Source: Sulfolobus sp. E5-1-F
GTDB lineage: Archaea > Thermoproteota > Thermoprotei_A > Sulfolobales > Sulfolobaceae
Reading direction: 5' to 3'
Assembly (NCBI RefSeq): GCF_009601705.1
Contig: NZ_CP045687.1
Location: forward strand, 408,630 to 472,629
Length of the DNA: 64,000 nucleotides
The notes below the pieces were generated by a model. The model had not been told where the DNA came from. It was given only the letters and a program-made list of their open reading frames with translations, and did no database searches. This document shows, in pieces, positions 38,414 through 47,550 of the stretch (positions are counted from its first letter, which is position 1; every line of letters begins with the position of its first letter). Made by a program: the position numbers and the translations under genes.

Positions 38414-38833
38414 GTGAGTTCAGAAAAAGAATACGTAGAAATGCTTGATAGGCTATACTCAAAATTACCAGAAAAAGATCGTAAGCAAGGTACACAAACA
38501 TTACCTAATTTGATAATACTTAATATAGGAAATACTACAATGATCAGAAACTTTTCTGAATATTGTGATAGAATTAGAAGAGAAGATAAAATATGTATGA
38601 AATACTTACTAAAGGAATTGGCTGCACCTGGTAATATAGACGATAAAGGTGAACTTATAATTCAAGGAAAATTCTCCTCACAAGTAATAAATACCTTAAT
38701 GGAAAGATTCTTGAAGGCATACGTCGAGTGTAGTACTTGTAAAAGTCTAGACACGATTCTAAAGAAAGAGAAGAAAAGCTGGTATATAGTCTGCCTAGCT
38801 TGTGGAGCGCAAACGCCAGTGAAACCATTATGA
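38414..38833 (+). CDS. eif2B: Translation initiation factor aIF2 beta subunit
   Basis: A 139-residue beta subunit of the initiator-tRNA-carrying factor aIF2. It has the N-terminal gamma-binding helix (residues about 3-20), the central alpha/beta domain, and a C-terminal zinc ribbon with Cys106, Cys109, Cys127 and Cys130. It starts at GTG 38414, at leaderless distance from its TATA box. It is the first gene of a tight run with DUF424 (ATGA overlap), NMD3-like, RNase HII and the TGS protein. Confidence 0.94.
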   Translation: MSSEKEYVEMLDRLYSKLPEKDRKQGTQTLPNLIILNIGNTTMIRNFSEYCDRIRREDKICMKYLLKELAAPGNIDDKGELIIQGKFSSQVINTLMERFLKAYVECSTCKSLDTILKKEKKSWYIVCLACGAQTPVKPL

Positions 38834-39126
38834 AAGTACTTCTAAATATAATTCGAGCGCAAGGCATGACACTAATAAATATATGTCAAGAGGAATTATT
38901 AGGAAAAGTCTTTAGAGATGGAGAAATAATACTTGATATTAGTGAGAAATTTTACGGAGGAGATTCTGTAGAATTAGATTATGCATTTTCATTAATCGAT
39001 GAGGCTACAGTGATGAGCATTGTGGGGAATTATGTGGTAGAAGAGGCAATAAAGAGAGGACTAGTTCATAAGGACTCTGTAATCAGTGTAGCTGGTATAA
39101 AATTTGCCCAAGTTTATAATGTGTGA
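38830..39126 (+). CDS. DUF424 family protein
   Basis: A 98-residue archaeal protein of the DUF424 type, found next to aIF2-beta in many archaea and of unproven function. ATG 38830 overlaps the aIF2-beta stop (ATGA) and gives the typical N-terminus MKVLLNIIRAQG. ICQEELLGKVFRDGEIILDIS and GIKFAQVYNV are the conserved family segments. A frame extension to 38800 exists but lies inside aIF2-beta and is unlikely. Context suggests a role in translation. Confidence 0.82.
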   Translation: MKVLLNIIRAQGMTLINICQEELLGKVFRDGEIILDISEKFYGGDSVELDYAFSLIDEATVMSIVGNYVVEEAIKRGLVHKDSVISVAGIKFAQVYNV

Positions 39127-39845
39127 AATTTATGTCAGGGAAATTCTGTGTATTATGCGGAAAACAAAATGTCGAGCTATTAGACTCACTATGCGTGGAT
39201 TGTTATATAAAATCTAAAAAATTGATAGAAGTACCTAAAAGAATAAGCGGAAAGTATTGCAAAATCTGTGGTGCACAATGGATTAAAGGTAAATGGATAA
39301 GAACTTCAGCAACGTCGCTAGCCACTGTTGTGGAGGATATTATAGTAAGAGAATTGGGGAGTAAGATAGATATTGACAAAAACGTGGAAGAGTTTGCGTT
39401 CGATATAAAGAGCATATGGAAGGATCCGAGTGGTAATTCTTTTGCAACTATTGAGTTTAGAGGGAAGGTAAGAGGTAAACCCTTTTCTCAAGAAGCTATA
39501 ATTAGTTTAGAAATGGAAAGGGAATTATGTGATTCGTGTTTTAGGAAAAAGACAAAATACTATGAGGCTATAATTCAATTAAGAAGTAAAGGTAAAATTA
39601 GGATTGACGATAAGAAAAGAGCGTTCTTTGAATCCTTTTTCTCTACAGATATAGTGGATAATATTTCTGATATTATTGAGGGTAGAGAGGGTGTAGATTA
39701 TTATTTCATGAGTAAAAGTGTAGCAAGAAAGTTAGTATCGATGGTATCTTCTATTGTTGACGTTGAAGTCAATGAGAGTTATCAGAATGAAAAGATGAAA
39801 AACGGTAAAAGGGAGGCAAAACTAGTTATTTCATTGAGGATATGA
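39123..39845 (+). CDS. NMD3-like ribosome export/assembly factor homolog
   Basis: A 240-residue archaeal homolog of NMD3. The N-terminus has zinc-binding pairs: CVLC (9-12), then CVDC, CKIC and, further on, CDSC. The rest is the mixed beta domain that in eukaryotes binds the 60S subunit; the nuclear-export tail of eukaryotic NMD3 is absent, as expected. It starts at GTG 39123 overlapping DUF424 by 4 nt, or at ATG 39132. It ends with an ATGA overlap with RNase HII. It probably acts in large-subunit assembly or recycling. Confidence 0.85.
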   Translation: MKFMSGKFCVLCGKQNVELLDSLCVDCYIKSKKLIEVPKRISGKYCKICGAQWIKGKWIRTSATSLATVVEDIIVRELGSKIDIDKNVEEFAFDIKSIWKDPSGNSFATIEFRGKVRGKPFSQEAIISLEMERELCDSCFRKKTKYYEAIIQLRSKGKIRIDDKKRAFFESFFSTDIVDNISDIIEGREGVDYYFMSKSVARKLVSMVSSIVDVEVNESYQNEKMKNGKREAKLVISLRI

Positions 39846-40480
39846 GAATAGGTATAGATGAGGCAGGTCGTGGAGCATTAATAGGTCCAATGGTTGTTGC
39901 AGGCGTAGCTATAAGTAATACAAAACTAAAATTCCTTAAAGGTATTGGAGTAAAGGATAGTAAGCAACTAACTAGGGAAAGAAGGGAGAAATTGTTTGAT
40001 ATTATTACCAGTACCGTGGACGCTTTCACAGTAGTTAAAGTATTTCCTTACGAAATAGATAATTACAACTTGAATGATCTAACATATGATGCAGTATCTA
40101 AGATTATTTTATCACTTTCGGTTTTTAACCCTGAGATAGTAACAGTTGATAAAGTGGGAGAAGAAAAGCCTGTTATAGAACTTATCAAAAAGTTAGGTTA
40201 TAAGTCTAATGTAGTTCACAAAGCAGACGTCCTATTTGTCGAAGCAAGCGCAGCAAGTATTATTGCTAAAGTAATAAGAGATAATTATATTGAGGAGTTG
40301 AAACAAGTTTACGGTGATTTTGGAAGTGGATATCCGGCTGACCCTAGAACAATAAAGTGGCTTAAGTCCTTTTATGAGAAAAATACAAATCCACCTCCTA
40401 TTATCAGAAGATCATGGAAAATTTTACGTTCTATTGCTCCATTATATTATATTAGTAAAGAGGGTAGAAGACTATGGTAA
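39842..40480 (+). CDS. rnhB: Ribonuclease HII
   Basis: A 212-residue RNase HII, which cuts the RNA strand of RNA/DNA hybrids and removes misincorporated ribonucleotides. The N-terminal GIDEAGRG gives Asp6, Glu7 and the GRG loop; further catalytic Asp residues lie in VTVDKVG and VVHKADVLF. GSGYPADPRT is the family's C-terminal motif. It overlaps the NMD3-like gene by 4 nt and the next gene by 7 nt, so all are one operon. Confidence 0.95.
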   Translation: MRIGIDEAGRGALIGPMVVAGVAISNTKLKFLKGIGVKDSKQLTRERREKLFDIITSTVDAFTVVKVFPYEIDNYNLNDLTYDAVSKIILSLSVFNPEIVTVDKVGEEKPVIELIKKLGYKSNVVHKADVLFVEASAASIIAKVIRDNYIEELKQVYGDFGSGYPADPRTIKWLKSFYEKNTNPPPIIRRSWKILRSIAPLYYISKEGRRLW

Positions 40481-41529
40481 CGAATTTACCTGCTGAAGCT
40501 AAGGCTAAGTGGCTAAAGGTAATGGATGCAAAGACGCCAGAGGAGAAGTATCTAGCCTTGCAAGAATTTCTTAAGGAAGTTCCTAAACACAAGGGAACCG
40601 AAAATTTGGTATATTGGGCTAAGAGGCGAATGGCTGAGTTAAGAGAAGAAATGGAGGTAAGAAAGAGTAAGAAAAGCGGAGGTTTTTCATTATTTGTTGA
40701 GAAAGAGGGCGCTGGTCAAGCGATTTTGATAGGAGATATACTCCTAAGATCCTTAATAATGAGAAAACTTACCAATGTAAAACAAGAATTCAATGAGTTA
40801 CCGGTCCCTGGTATGGTTAAATATGAGGATGTTCAAATACAGTTAGTAAATCCACCCAAGAGCATACCACTTACTAAGACAATAGGTCTAATAAGGAATG
40901 CTGATGAGGTAATTATTGTTGTAAATAACAAGGAAGAACTCTCCTTTATAAGGAACCTTTTAGAAGATAATAATGTCTTATTGAGAAGACCTAAGGGAAG
41001 GGTTATAATAGAGAGAACTAGGTATGGAATTTCTGGAATTAGGATAGTAAATTTAGGTAAACTGGTAGACGTTGATGAAAAAACCGTAAGGGAGTATATA
41101 GAGAGTTTTGGGATTAAATCAGCAATAGTGAAGATTATAGGTGAGGTTACCTTAGATGATATAGAGAAATCTATGTTCGAAGCAGTTAGCTACAAGCCTA
41201 CAATAGTTGTCTCTAAGGAGACGTTCGATACTGGTGAGTTGCCGATATTGACTATCGATCAAATAGATAGGTTACCTAAACTTCTGTTTGAAATGTTAGA
41301 GGTGATTAGAATTTACACTAAGGAACCTGGAGAAGAACCAACTAAGGATCCTTTGATACTAAAAAAAGGCTCTACTGTTTTGGACGTAGCAAGGAAACTA
41401 CATTCATCATTGGCTGAAAATTTTAGATATGCTAGGGTTTGGGGGAAGTCAGTGAAGTTCCAAGGACAAAAAGTAGGACCGTCACATATTCTTGAAGATA
41501 AAGACATAGTTGAGATACATGTAAAGTAG
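40474..41529 (+). CDS. TGS-domain protein related to DRG/Obg GTPases, G domain degenerate
   Basis: A 351-residue protein laid out like archaeal DRG GTPases. It has an N-terminal helical region (EEKYLALQEFLKEVPKHKGTENL), a core corresponding to the G domain, and a C-terminal TGS domain (about 280-351, ending DIVEIHVK). The GTP-binding motifs are gone: the expected GxPxxGKS loop reads FVEKEGAGQAIL, the DxPG motif reads VNPPKSIP, and no NKxD is seen apart from VVNNKEE. It probably no longer binds GTP but may keep the ribosome-contacting role. It is the last gene of the aIF2-beta operon. Confidence 0.8.
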   Translation: MVTNLPAEAKAKWLKVMDAKTPEEKYLALQEFLKEVPKHKGTENLVYWAKRRMAELREEMEVRKSKKSGGFSLFVEKEGAGQAILIGDILLRSLIMRKLTNVKQEFNELPVPGMVKYEDVQIQLVNPPKSIPLTKTIGLIRNADEVIIVVNNKEELSFIRNLLEDNNVLLRRPKGRVIIERTRYGISGIRIVNLGKLVDVDEKTVREYIESFGIKSAIVKIIGEVTLDDIEKSMFEAVSYKPTIVVSKETFDTGELPILTIDQIDRLPKLLFEMLEVIRIYTKEPGEEPTKDPLILKKGSTVLDVARKLHSSLAENFRYARVWGKSVKFQGQKVGPSHILEDKDIVEIHVK

Positions 41530-41578
41530 ATTTTTCTATATAAATTTAAGTATAGGTTTATGAGAAAGTAATAATAGA

Positions 41579-43432
41579 ATGAGCATATTTAATAGTAGGA
41601 AAAATAACAAACAGTCTGTAAACAATCAAGGTCCATCTAAAATTGAATTACTATTTTACAATTCTAGTATAATCAATGGCTTAGTTAAAAGCATAGATAT
41701 GAAGATAAAGAAAGCAGGTATAAGTCAAGATCCTCGTTTATTCGCATCTAGGCTGTTTCTTACTATGATACTTTCGATTGCCATTTCCATAATATTAATA
41801 GTGTTTTCTATAAGGTTCTTTGAACTATATAGATTAACATTGCTTACAAAATATTTGGCAGGATTTTTAACAATGATAATATTTGGCATAATAATACCAC
41901 CTGTTATTTATTTATTGCAAATTCTCCAATTATCACAATCAACCGAAAATAGAAGGATAGGTCTAGATAGTGAAGCCCCAGCATTCGCTGCAGTATTTAA
42001 TGTTTTCTTAAGATCTGGTCTAAGTGCAAGATATGTTTTCGATTACTTGTCTAAATCTACAGCAATGCAATATGCTAGTCAAATCGCCTCATATGTTAAT
42101 AAGAGAGTTAAGTACTTAGGAGAGAGTGTAGAAAGCGCAATTGTCGAATCATTAAATTACTCGCCTTCTAAAATATTCAATGAGTTTTTAATAACTTACG
42201 TTACTGCTGTAAGAACTGGAGCGCCAGTATTAGATACAATGGAGGCTATGACTAAAGATATCCTTAAGAATATAGAAACTTTAGCGTCTACTGCTGCAGA
42301 TAACTTGTCCGGAATAGCTGAGGGTTTCGTAATTTGGCTTTCCTCCGGTTTCATAACATTCTTTCTCGTTCTGTTGTTACAAGCAATATTTCCATCTCTC
42401 TTTGGTTCAGTCCCATTTCCAATAATGGCGCTTTTCGCAATGGTTATGATACCATTAATAAATCTATTATTTATATGGGTTGTTGATCAGACTCAATTTA
42501 GATTTCCAGAGAAGTCATTAAAAGCGTACAAGGTATTTTATATTACATTCCCCTTAGGGTTAGTTATATCATTTATCATACTGTATTTGATAAAGGAACC
42601 AATTCCTCTTCTTTTATACCTACTATTCCTAAATGCGGGTGTACAGCAAATACCATTATCTGTATTAGCATTTACAGTAGGTCTATTAATAGCCGTTATA
42701 CCTCCAGCAATAGTTGCCGTGAGGGAATTAAGGGAAGGTACGGGATATGATGTGTATGTTGTCTCTTTTCTAAGAGCAGTTGCTGAGGGACTTAGAGCTG
42801 GGCTCAATCCAGCTACAGTAGTTAAAAACCTAAAGGATTCACCAGAAATGGGAAAGTTTAGAGATATACTGAATACTATTTACGCTTATTCTCTGTTAGG
42901 TGTTCCTATAAAGGATGCTTTTAAAATAGCTTCAGAAAGAATATTGGACTTTTCTAGTAAGGTTTCCTTAATTTCATTAGCGGATATGATAGAAATCGGT
43001 AGCTTAACTCCAGAAACAGTTGAATCGTTGGCAGAACAAGTTGATGCTCAAATAAGAATAAGGAGAAACTATAATGCTAAAATAAAGGTATTACTATATG
43101 CTCCTTATATCGGTATTATTTTGGCATTAGTGGCTTCTATTCTATTAGGTAACGCTATGTTTACTTTAATTTCGCATCAATCATATTCTCTATCTTATGG
43201 ACCATTGTCAAATGCTACTATAATCTTACCTAAATCCCTCTACGTAATCTCGATTTCTGCACTCTTTAATTCATTTTTGGCCGGATTACTAGTAGGGAAG
43301 ATAGGTTATGGTAAAACAGCAGCTGGTTTCGTTCACTCAGCAATTTTAGTAGTTATAACTGCTATCTTAGTTGTTATATCATTACATATATCACTAATAC
43401 CTTCTATATCTCCTTCGTCAACATCTTTATAA
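41579..43432 (+). CDS. TadC/FlaJ-like secretion platform membrane protein
   Basis: A 617-residue integral membrane protein with two T2SSF/TadC-type modules. The first cytoplasmic domain is around residues 125-230 (SEAPAFAAVFNVFLRSGLSARYVF, in pieces) and the second around 385-490 (VYVVSFLRAVAEGLRAGLNPAT, in pieces). Each is followed by groups of transmembrane helices. Such proteins form the inner-membrane platform of type IV pili, archaella and related machines. The partner ATPase gene starts 23 nt downstream. No prepilin gene is seen in the window, so what the machine assembles is unknown. Confidence 0.8.
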   Translation: MSIFNSRKNNKQSVNNQGPSKIELLFYNSSIINGLVKSIDMKIKKAGISQDPRLFASRLFLTMILSIAISIILIVFSIRFFELYRLTLLTKYLAGFLTMIIFGIIIPPVIYLLQILQLSQSTENRRIGLDSEAPAFAAVFNVFLRSGLSARYVFDYLSKSTAMQYASQIASYVNKRVKYLGESVESAIVESLNYSPSKIFNEFLITYVTAVRTGAPVLDTMEAMTKDILKNIETLASTAADNLSGIAEGFVIWLSSGFITFFLVLLLQAIFPSLFGSVPFPIMALFAMVMIPLINLLFIWVVDQTQFRFPEKSLKAYKVFYITFPLGLVISFIILYLIKEPIPLLLYLLFLNAGVQQIPLSVLAFTVGLLIAVIPPAIVAVRELREGTGYDVYVVSFLRAVAEGLRAGLNPATVVKNLKDSPEMGKFRDILNTIYAYSLLGVPIKDAFKIASERILDFSSKVSLISLADMIEIGSLTPETVESLAEQVDAQIRIRRNYNAKIKVLLYAPYIGIILALVASILLGNAMFTLISHQSYSLSYGPLSNATIILPKSLYVISISALFNSFLAGLLVGKIGYGKTAAGFVHSAILVVITAILVVISLHISLIPSISPSSTSL

Positions 43433-43455
43433 TCTAAATGGAGAAGTGATATATA

Positions 43456-45189
43456 ATGAGTAAAGTTTTCAGATCTCTTTTGCCAAAAGGCAAACCTAGC
43501 GTTAAGCAATTATCTATCTCAGAGTTACCTATAACACTCTATCCAGTTAGCCCTTTTCCAGAAGAGGTAACTACTATAGTAGCTGACTATGAAGTAAATA
43601 TACTGAATTTAACTCCAGAGGACGTTAGGTCCAACATAACCAAAAATAATATCGAGTTAGTATTACCAAATCCTCATGTCTTCATTACCTTTGATGAAAG
43701 GAAGGGTATATATAAATACGTTTTGTTAGAACCACCAGTTAATGAAACAATTTACAATATGTATAATATATTCATAGAAGAAGTAGAGAGAGAATTACTT
43801 TCTAAAACACCCACACTTGACCTTGCAAAAATTATATTTGAGCTTAATAAGAAAAGATCTAATCTTAATATTATTCAAGAGAAAAGAGGAGACATATATG
43901 TTTTAAGTACGAACGCAAGAGTTACGTTATATTACCTATTAAGGAACATGTTCGGATACAATGTATTAACTCCATTAGTTGCTGATAAGAACATAGAAGA
44001 TATTTCTGTTTCTGGTTTGAATAATCCAGTTTATGTATATCATAGAAGTTATGAATACGTTCCAACTAATATTATGTTTAGTAAGAATATGCAAATATCT
44101 CCGCAACTTAATATTACGATAGATGGCGAGGAGTTGCTAGATCAATTAGTTCTAAGAATGCTATCATCTACTGGTAAGTCTATTTCAGTCGCTGAACCGA
44201 TACAAGATGGTATGTTACCGAATGGTGATAGGATTGCTGCAACATTTAGACGTGAAGTATCAGCCAGTGGTTCTTCAGTAGTGATAAGAAGATTTAGTGA
44301 AAGGCCTATCACAATTCTAGATTTAATCAATTCCGGCACATTATCTCCAGAGTTAGCTGCATATCTATGGTACGGAATGGATCTGAGAATGAGCATCATG
44401 TCGATAGGAGTTACTGGTGCTGGAAAGACCACTTTACTTAATGCAGTTCTGAATCTAGTAAAAGAAAGTATGAAGATTGTCTCCATAGAAGATATTCCGG
44501 AAATTAGATTAGCACATACTAATTGGGTCCAATTGTACGCTAGGCCAGCATACGCAGGTGTAGGCAAAGAGATTTCATTGATGGACCTGCTAAAATTATC
44601 CCTTAGATATAGGCCAGATATAATAGTAGTAGGTGAGATAAGAGGACAAGAGGCTTACGTACTATTCCAAGCAATATCAACTGGACATGGAGGTGCTACG
44701 ACATTCCACGCTTATAATACTGACTCTGCAATAAAGAGGCTTATGAATGAGCCCCTTAACATTCCACAAGAGTGGATACCTATGATGAACATAATGATGA
44801 CAATTAGGAGGTTACCGGTATATATAGGTGAGAAGATAGTTCTAAGGAGACGTGTTGTGGCAGTCGATGAAATAGTCAGTTGGAACGATTATAGAAGGGT
44901 CGCGAGTTGGGATCCGAAAAGTGACGCATTTACAATTAATCTTGATTCTGCAAGAGTATTAAGAAATAGAATAGAAGAGGCTGGCCTTAATATAGATGAT
45001 GTTAAGAGAGAAATTGAGAGGAGAGCATTATTCCTAAAGCTGTTAGCATCTTCCAGAGAGATAATACAGAGTGAAGAGAGCTATAAGCTCGTGAAGAACT
45101 ATATAATAAAATATAGTTTAAAGCCAGAAGAAGCCTTGAAAGAAGCTCAAGCAATGGCCAAGATAAAATCTATAGAATTAAAAGAATAG
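43456..45189 (+). CDS. Type II/IV secretion (GspE/TadA/FlaI-like) ATPase
   Basis: A 577-residue hexameric secretion ATPase. Walker A is GVTGAGKTTLL (near residue 315), the Asp box is VSIEDIPEIRL, Walker B is DIIVVGEIRGQEAY, and the His box is TGHGGATTFHAY. The long N-terminal domain is typical of the archaeal group. It pairs with the membrane platform protein upstream. In Sulfolobus, ups, aap and archaellum loci carry similar pairs together with pilins; this pair stands alone, so it may use pilins encoded elsewhere or serve a different export or uptake function. Confidence 0.88.
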   Translation: MSKVFRSLLPKGKPSVKQLSISELPITLYPVSPFPEEVTTIVADYEVNILNLTPEDVRSNITKNNIELVLPNPHVFITFDERKGIYKYVLLEPPVNETIYNMYNIFIEEVERELLSKTPTLDLAKIIFELNKKRSNLNIIQEKRGDIYVLSTNARVTLYYLLRNMFGYNVLTPLVADKNIEDISVSGLNNPVYVYHRSYEYVPTNIMFSKNMQISPQLNITIDGEELLDQLVLRMLSSTGKSISVAEPIQDGMLPNGDRIAATFRREVSASGSSVVIRRFSERPITILDLINSGTLSPELAAYLWYGMDLRMSIMSIGVTGAGKTTLLNAVLNLVKESMKIVSIEDIPEIRLAHTNWVQLYARPAYAGVGKEISLMDLLKLSLRYRPDIIVVGEIRGQEAYVLFQAISTGHGGATTFHAYNTDSAIKRLMNEPLNIPQEWIPMMNIMMTIRRLPVYIGEKIVLRRRVVAVDEIVSWNDYRRVASWDPKSDAFTINLDSARVLRNRIEEAGLNIDDVKREIERRALFLKLLASSREIIQSEESYKLVKNYIIKYSLKPEEALKEAQAMAKIKSIELKE

Positions 45190-46453
45190 TTGAAATCAAA
45201 ATTAACAATAAAGATGAAACAGTGTTATAGAAAAGACTATTAATATATGCTATAATTCCGAGAATAACTCCCAATATTTTTATACTCAAGATTTCTTCTT
45301 CTCTTACAATGAGATTCTTTGGCGTTATCTTCCATTTAAACTTGAGTTTTAATAATCCTTGTATATAACCTATAATAGAAGCTATTATTGTTACAATACC
45401 ACTTCTATAATCATCCTTTGGTTTTATTAGAGTTATATAAATTCCATTTGAGACTAGTATGGGGATTAGTGAACCAAAGATGTAAAAATAGTTTATATTC
45501 AATATAAACTGTAATGAGAGGACAATCAAAAATATTAATAAATATAAGGGATATATTCCCCATTGTTGGGAATAAATGAATCCCTCAACTCCCTTTACTC
45601 CTAATTTAAACAGTCTCATACTGAAGGCAAGTAATTCAGCAGAACCATAGGCCCATCTTTTAATTTGGTTATATAAATCAGTTAAGGTATAAGGGGCTAA
45701 GGTATAAACTATAATATCATCAATATATTTCACTCTAATACCATTTAGAGCAAGTCTAATACCTAGCTCTAAATCTTCTGCTACACTATTTTCTTTCCAT
45801 CCGCCGACCTTCCTTAGGATATCTCTCCTTATTGCAAATGCCGAACCATTTGCAAAAATTATTAGGCCTAACCTCTCTCTAGCTTTAAATAGGGTATTCA
45901 TTACGAATTCATTGGTGTGAGAGTATATCTTTTGGACTGATGTCTTAGGATCTCTAACTTTTAGCCTAAACGCAACTGCATCATAATTAAGTTGAGAAAT
46001 TTTACGTAAAAAGTCTCTTTCTACTCTGGCTTCGGCGTCTAGAAACACTAACAATTCCCCATCAGAGAGGTTCAAGGCGAAGTTTAGTGCTCCAGCTTTC
46101 CTCCCCCTATTTTGTGGTCTCCTTATTATTGTGAAATTCGCTGGAATTTTGTCTGTAATTTTCATAATTTTCTCAAAATTTTCCGCTGTATCATCTGAGA
46201 TTATTATAACTCTATAGGATCTGTAATCCAATTCTGATAAATTATCGATTAACTCTTTTATGGTTCTCTCGTTTTCGTCCTTTATAGCTACTATTATATC
46301 TATTCTCTTATTATTACTATTATTGTTATCATGATTCGTGAATTGGATCACTTTTTTATCGGAAATTTTATAGTAGAATGCTTGAAGGAGTATCCATAAA
46401 GACGTAATAAATGAGGATATAAAAAGCAGAATTTCAAAAATTTCCCTTATCAT
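45170..46453 (-). CDS. Membrane-bound family 2 glycosyltransferase
   Basis: A 427-residue processive-type glycosyltransferase. An N-terminal membrane helix precedes the GT-A domain ([12 protein letters not shown] near residues 51-62, FLDAEARV as the DxD-like metal site, [11 protein letters not shown] as the catalytic base region, QIKRWAYG as the QxxRW-type motif). Four or more C-terminal helices form a membrane channel. It resembles cellulose/hyaluronan-synthase-like enzymes and could build a surface or lipid-linked polysaccharide. An Asn-rich stretch ([11 protein letters not shown]) before the catalytic domain is low-complexity. It overlaps the pyrophosphatase gene by 4 nt. Confidence 0.85.
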   Translation of the reverse strand: MIREIFEILLFISSFITSLWILLQAFYYKISDKKVIQFTNHDNNNSNNKRIDIIVAIKDENERTIKELIDNLSELDYRSYRVIIISDDTAENFEKIMKITDKIPANFTIIRRPQNRGRKAGALNFALNLSDGELLVFLDAEARVERDFLRKISQLNYDAVAFRLKVRDPKTSVQKIYSHTNEFVMNTLFKARERLGLIIFANGSAFAIRRDILRKVGGWKENSVAEDLELGIRLALNGIRVKYIDDIIVYTLAPYTLTDLYNQIKRWAYGSAELLAFSMRLFKLGVKGVEGFIYSQQWGIYPLYLLIFLIVLSLQFILNINYFYIFGSLIPILVSNGIYITLIKPKDDYRSGIVTIIASIIGYIQGLLKLKFKWKITPKNLIVREEEILSIKILGVILGIIAYINSLFYNTVSSLLLILISTILLIL

Positions 46454-46968
46454 CCTTGTTTCTTTCTCTCAATTGCTTTTTTAATTCTTTCCTTAGCCTC
46501 AGCTACCCCTCCCCATCCACTTATTTTTACCCACTTATTTGGTTCTAATTCTTTGTAGTGTTCAAAGAAATGTACAATCTTATTCCTTATAGCCTCTGGA
46601 AGATCTTTAACATCGTTGATATTAGAAAATGTAGGATCTGTCTTATTCCTTGGCACTGCTATTACCTTTGCGTCTTCCCCTTCCTCATCTCTCATATAAA
46701 TCATTCCTATAGGTCTTGCCTCTATTACTGTACCAGGCAATAATGAGTAATTTCCTAGAACTAATACGTCTAACGGATCTCCATCTTCTTCTAAAGTCTC
46801 TGGAATAAAGCCATAATTAAACGGATATACCATTGACGTATATAATACTCTATCTACTTTAATAACCTCTTCCTCTTCATCGTATTCATATTTAATGTTT
46901 GAACCCATAGGTATTTCTATGAATACATTTACTTCATCTGGGGCTTTTTTCCCCGGACCTAATTTCAT
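46450..46968 (-). CDS. ppa: Inorganic pyrophosphatase (family I)
   Basis: A 172-residue soluble pyrophosphatase. The signature [11 protein letters not shown] holds the three metal-binding Asp residues, with KYEYDEEE and YPFNYGFIP upstream and [11 protein letters not shown] downstream. It pulls biosynthetic reactions forward by hydrolysing PPi. The length is typical of the hexameric family. It overlaps the glycosyltransferase start region by 4 nt and is preceded by the HD-hydrolase gene after a 16-nt gap. Confidence 0.96.
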   Translation of the reverse strand: MKLGPGKKAPDEVNVFIEIPMGSNIKYEYDEEEEVIKVDRVLYTSMVYPFNYGFIPETLEEDGDPLDVLVLGNYSLLPGTVIEARPIGMIYMRDEEGEDAKVIAVPRNKTDPTFSNINDVKDLPEAIRNKIVHFFEHYKELEPNKWVKISGWGGVAEAKERIKKAIERKKQG

Positions 46969-46984
46969 ATCCTTTCACTACTTA

Positions 46985-47533
46985 TTATTTTGGATTCACC
47001 TTATTTAAACTATTCATTATTTTAGTAACCAGTTCTTTTATCTGATTCAAAGGCTCTATGGAAAGTAATTTATCTATTTCCTCCGCATAGCTTGAGATTA
47101 TCTCATCAACGTTAAATCCTAATCTCTTGTATCTTAATCCTTGTAGATATGTTGAGAGCCTATCTGATAGCTTAGCTACTTTAGCTTCATTAGTCTTTAA
47201 CTCCTTAAGTTCTAGGAAAAGTTCTTTTCCTACTCCTAATTCATCAAATGCCTCAATCTCAGCATCCCTTTTATTAATTCTATTAGTAGTCCACTTTGGC
47301 AAATCTCCCAGTAAAGTCTCCCCTGCGTCATGAAATAAGGCAATAACTGCACTATGTTCCGGATCAATTTCTACTCCTTTTTTCTTAAGTTCAGTAGAAA
47401 GTACGTACGCTAAGATTGATGCTTCGAAACTGTGTGAAGCTACTGTTTCTCCTATTGCTGATGGTATTCCATTCTGCATCCAACCAGTTCTAACTAAATT
47501 TTTAGCACCCTCTAACAATCTCTCGAGTTTCAT
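46985..47533 (-). CDS. HD-domain phosphohydrolase (YfbR/HDDC2-like 5'-nucleotidase)
   Basis: A 182-residue HD-superfamily hydrolase. VASHSFEAS gives the first His, ALFHDAGETLLGD the His-Asp pair, and KLSDRLSTYLQG the last Asp. The GWMQNGIP segment near residues 17-24 matches the deoxynucleoside monophosphate 5'-nucleotidases of the YfbR/HDDC2 group. It probably removes phosphate from (deoxy)nucleoside monophosphates. It lies in a minus-strand run with pyrophosphatase, ThiDN and MoaD-MoaE. Confidence 0.85.
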   Translation of the reverse strand: MKLERLLEGAKNLVRTGWMQNGIPSAIGETVASHSFEASILAYVLSTELKKKGVEIDPEHSAVIALFHDAGETLLGDLPKWTTNRINKRDAEIEAFDELGVGKELFLELKELKTNEAKVAKLSDRLSTYLQGLRYKRLGFNVDEIISSYAEEIDKLLSIEPLNQIKELVTKIMNSLNKVNPK

Positions 47534-47550
47534 CTTAAATTTAAATAAGG

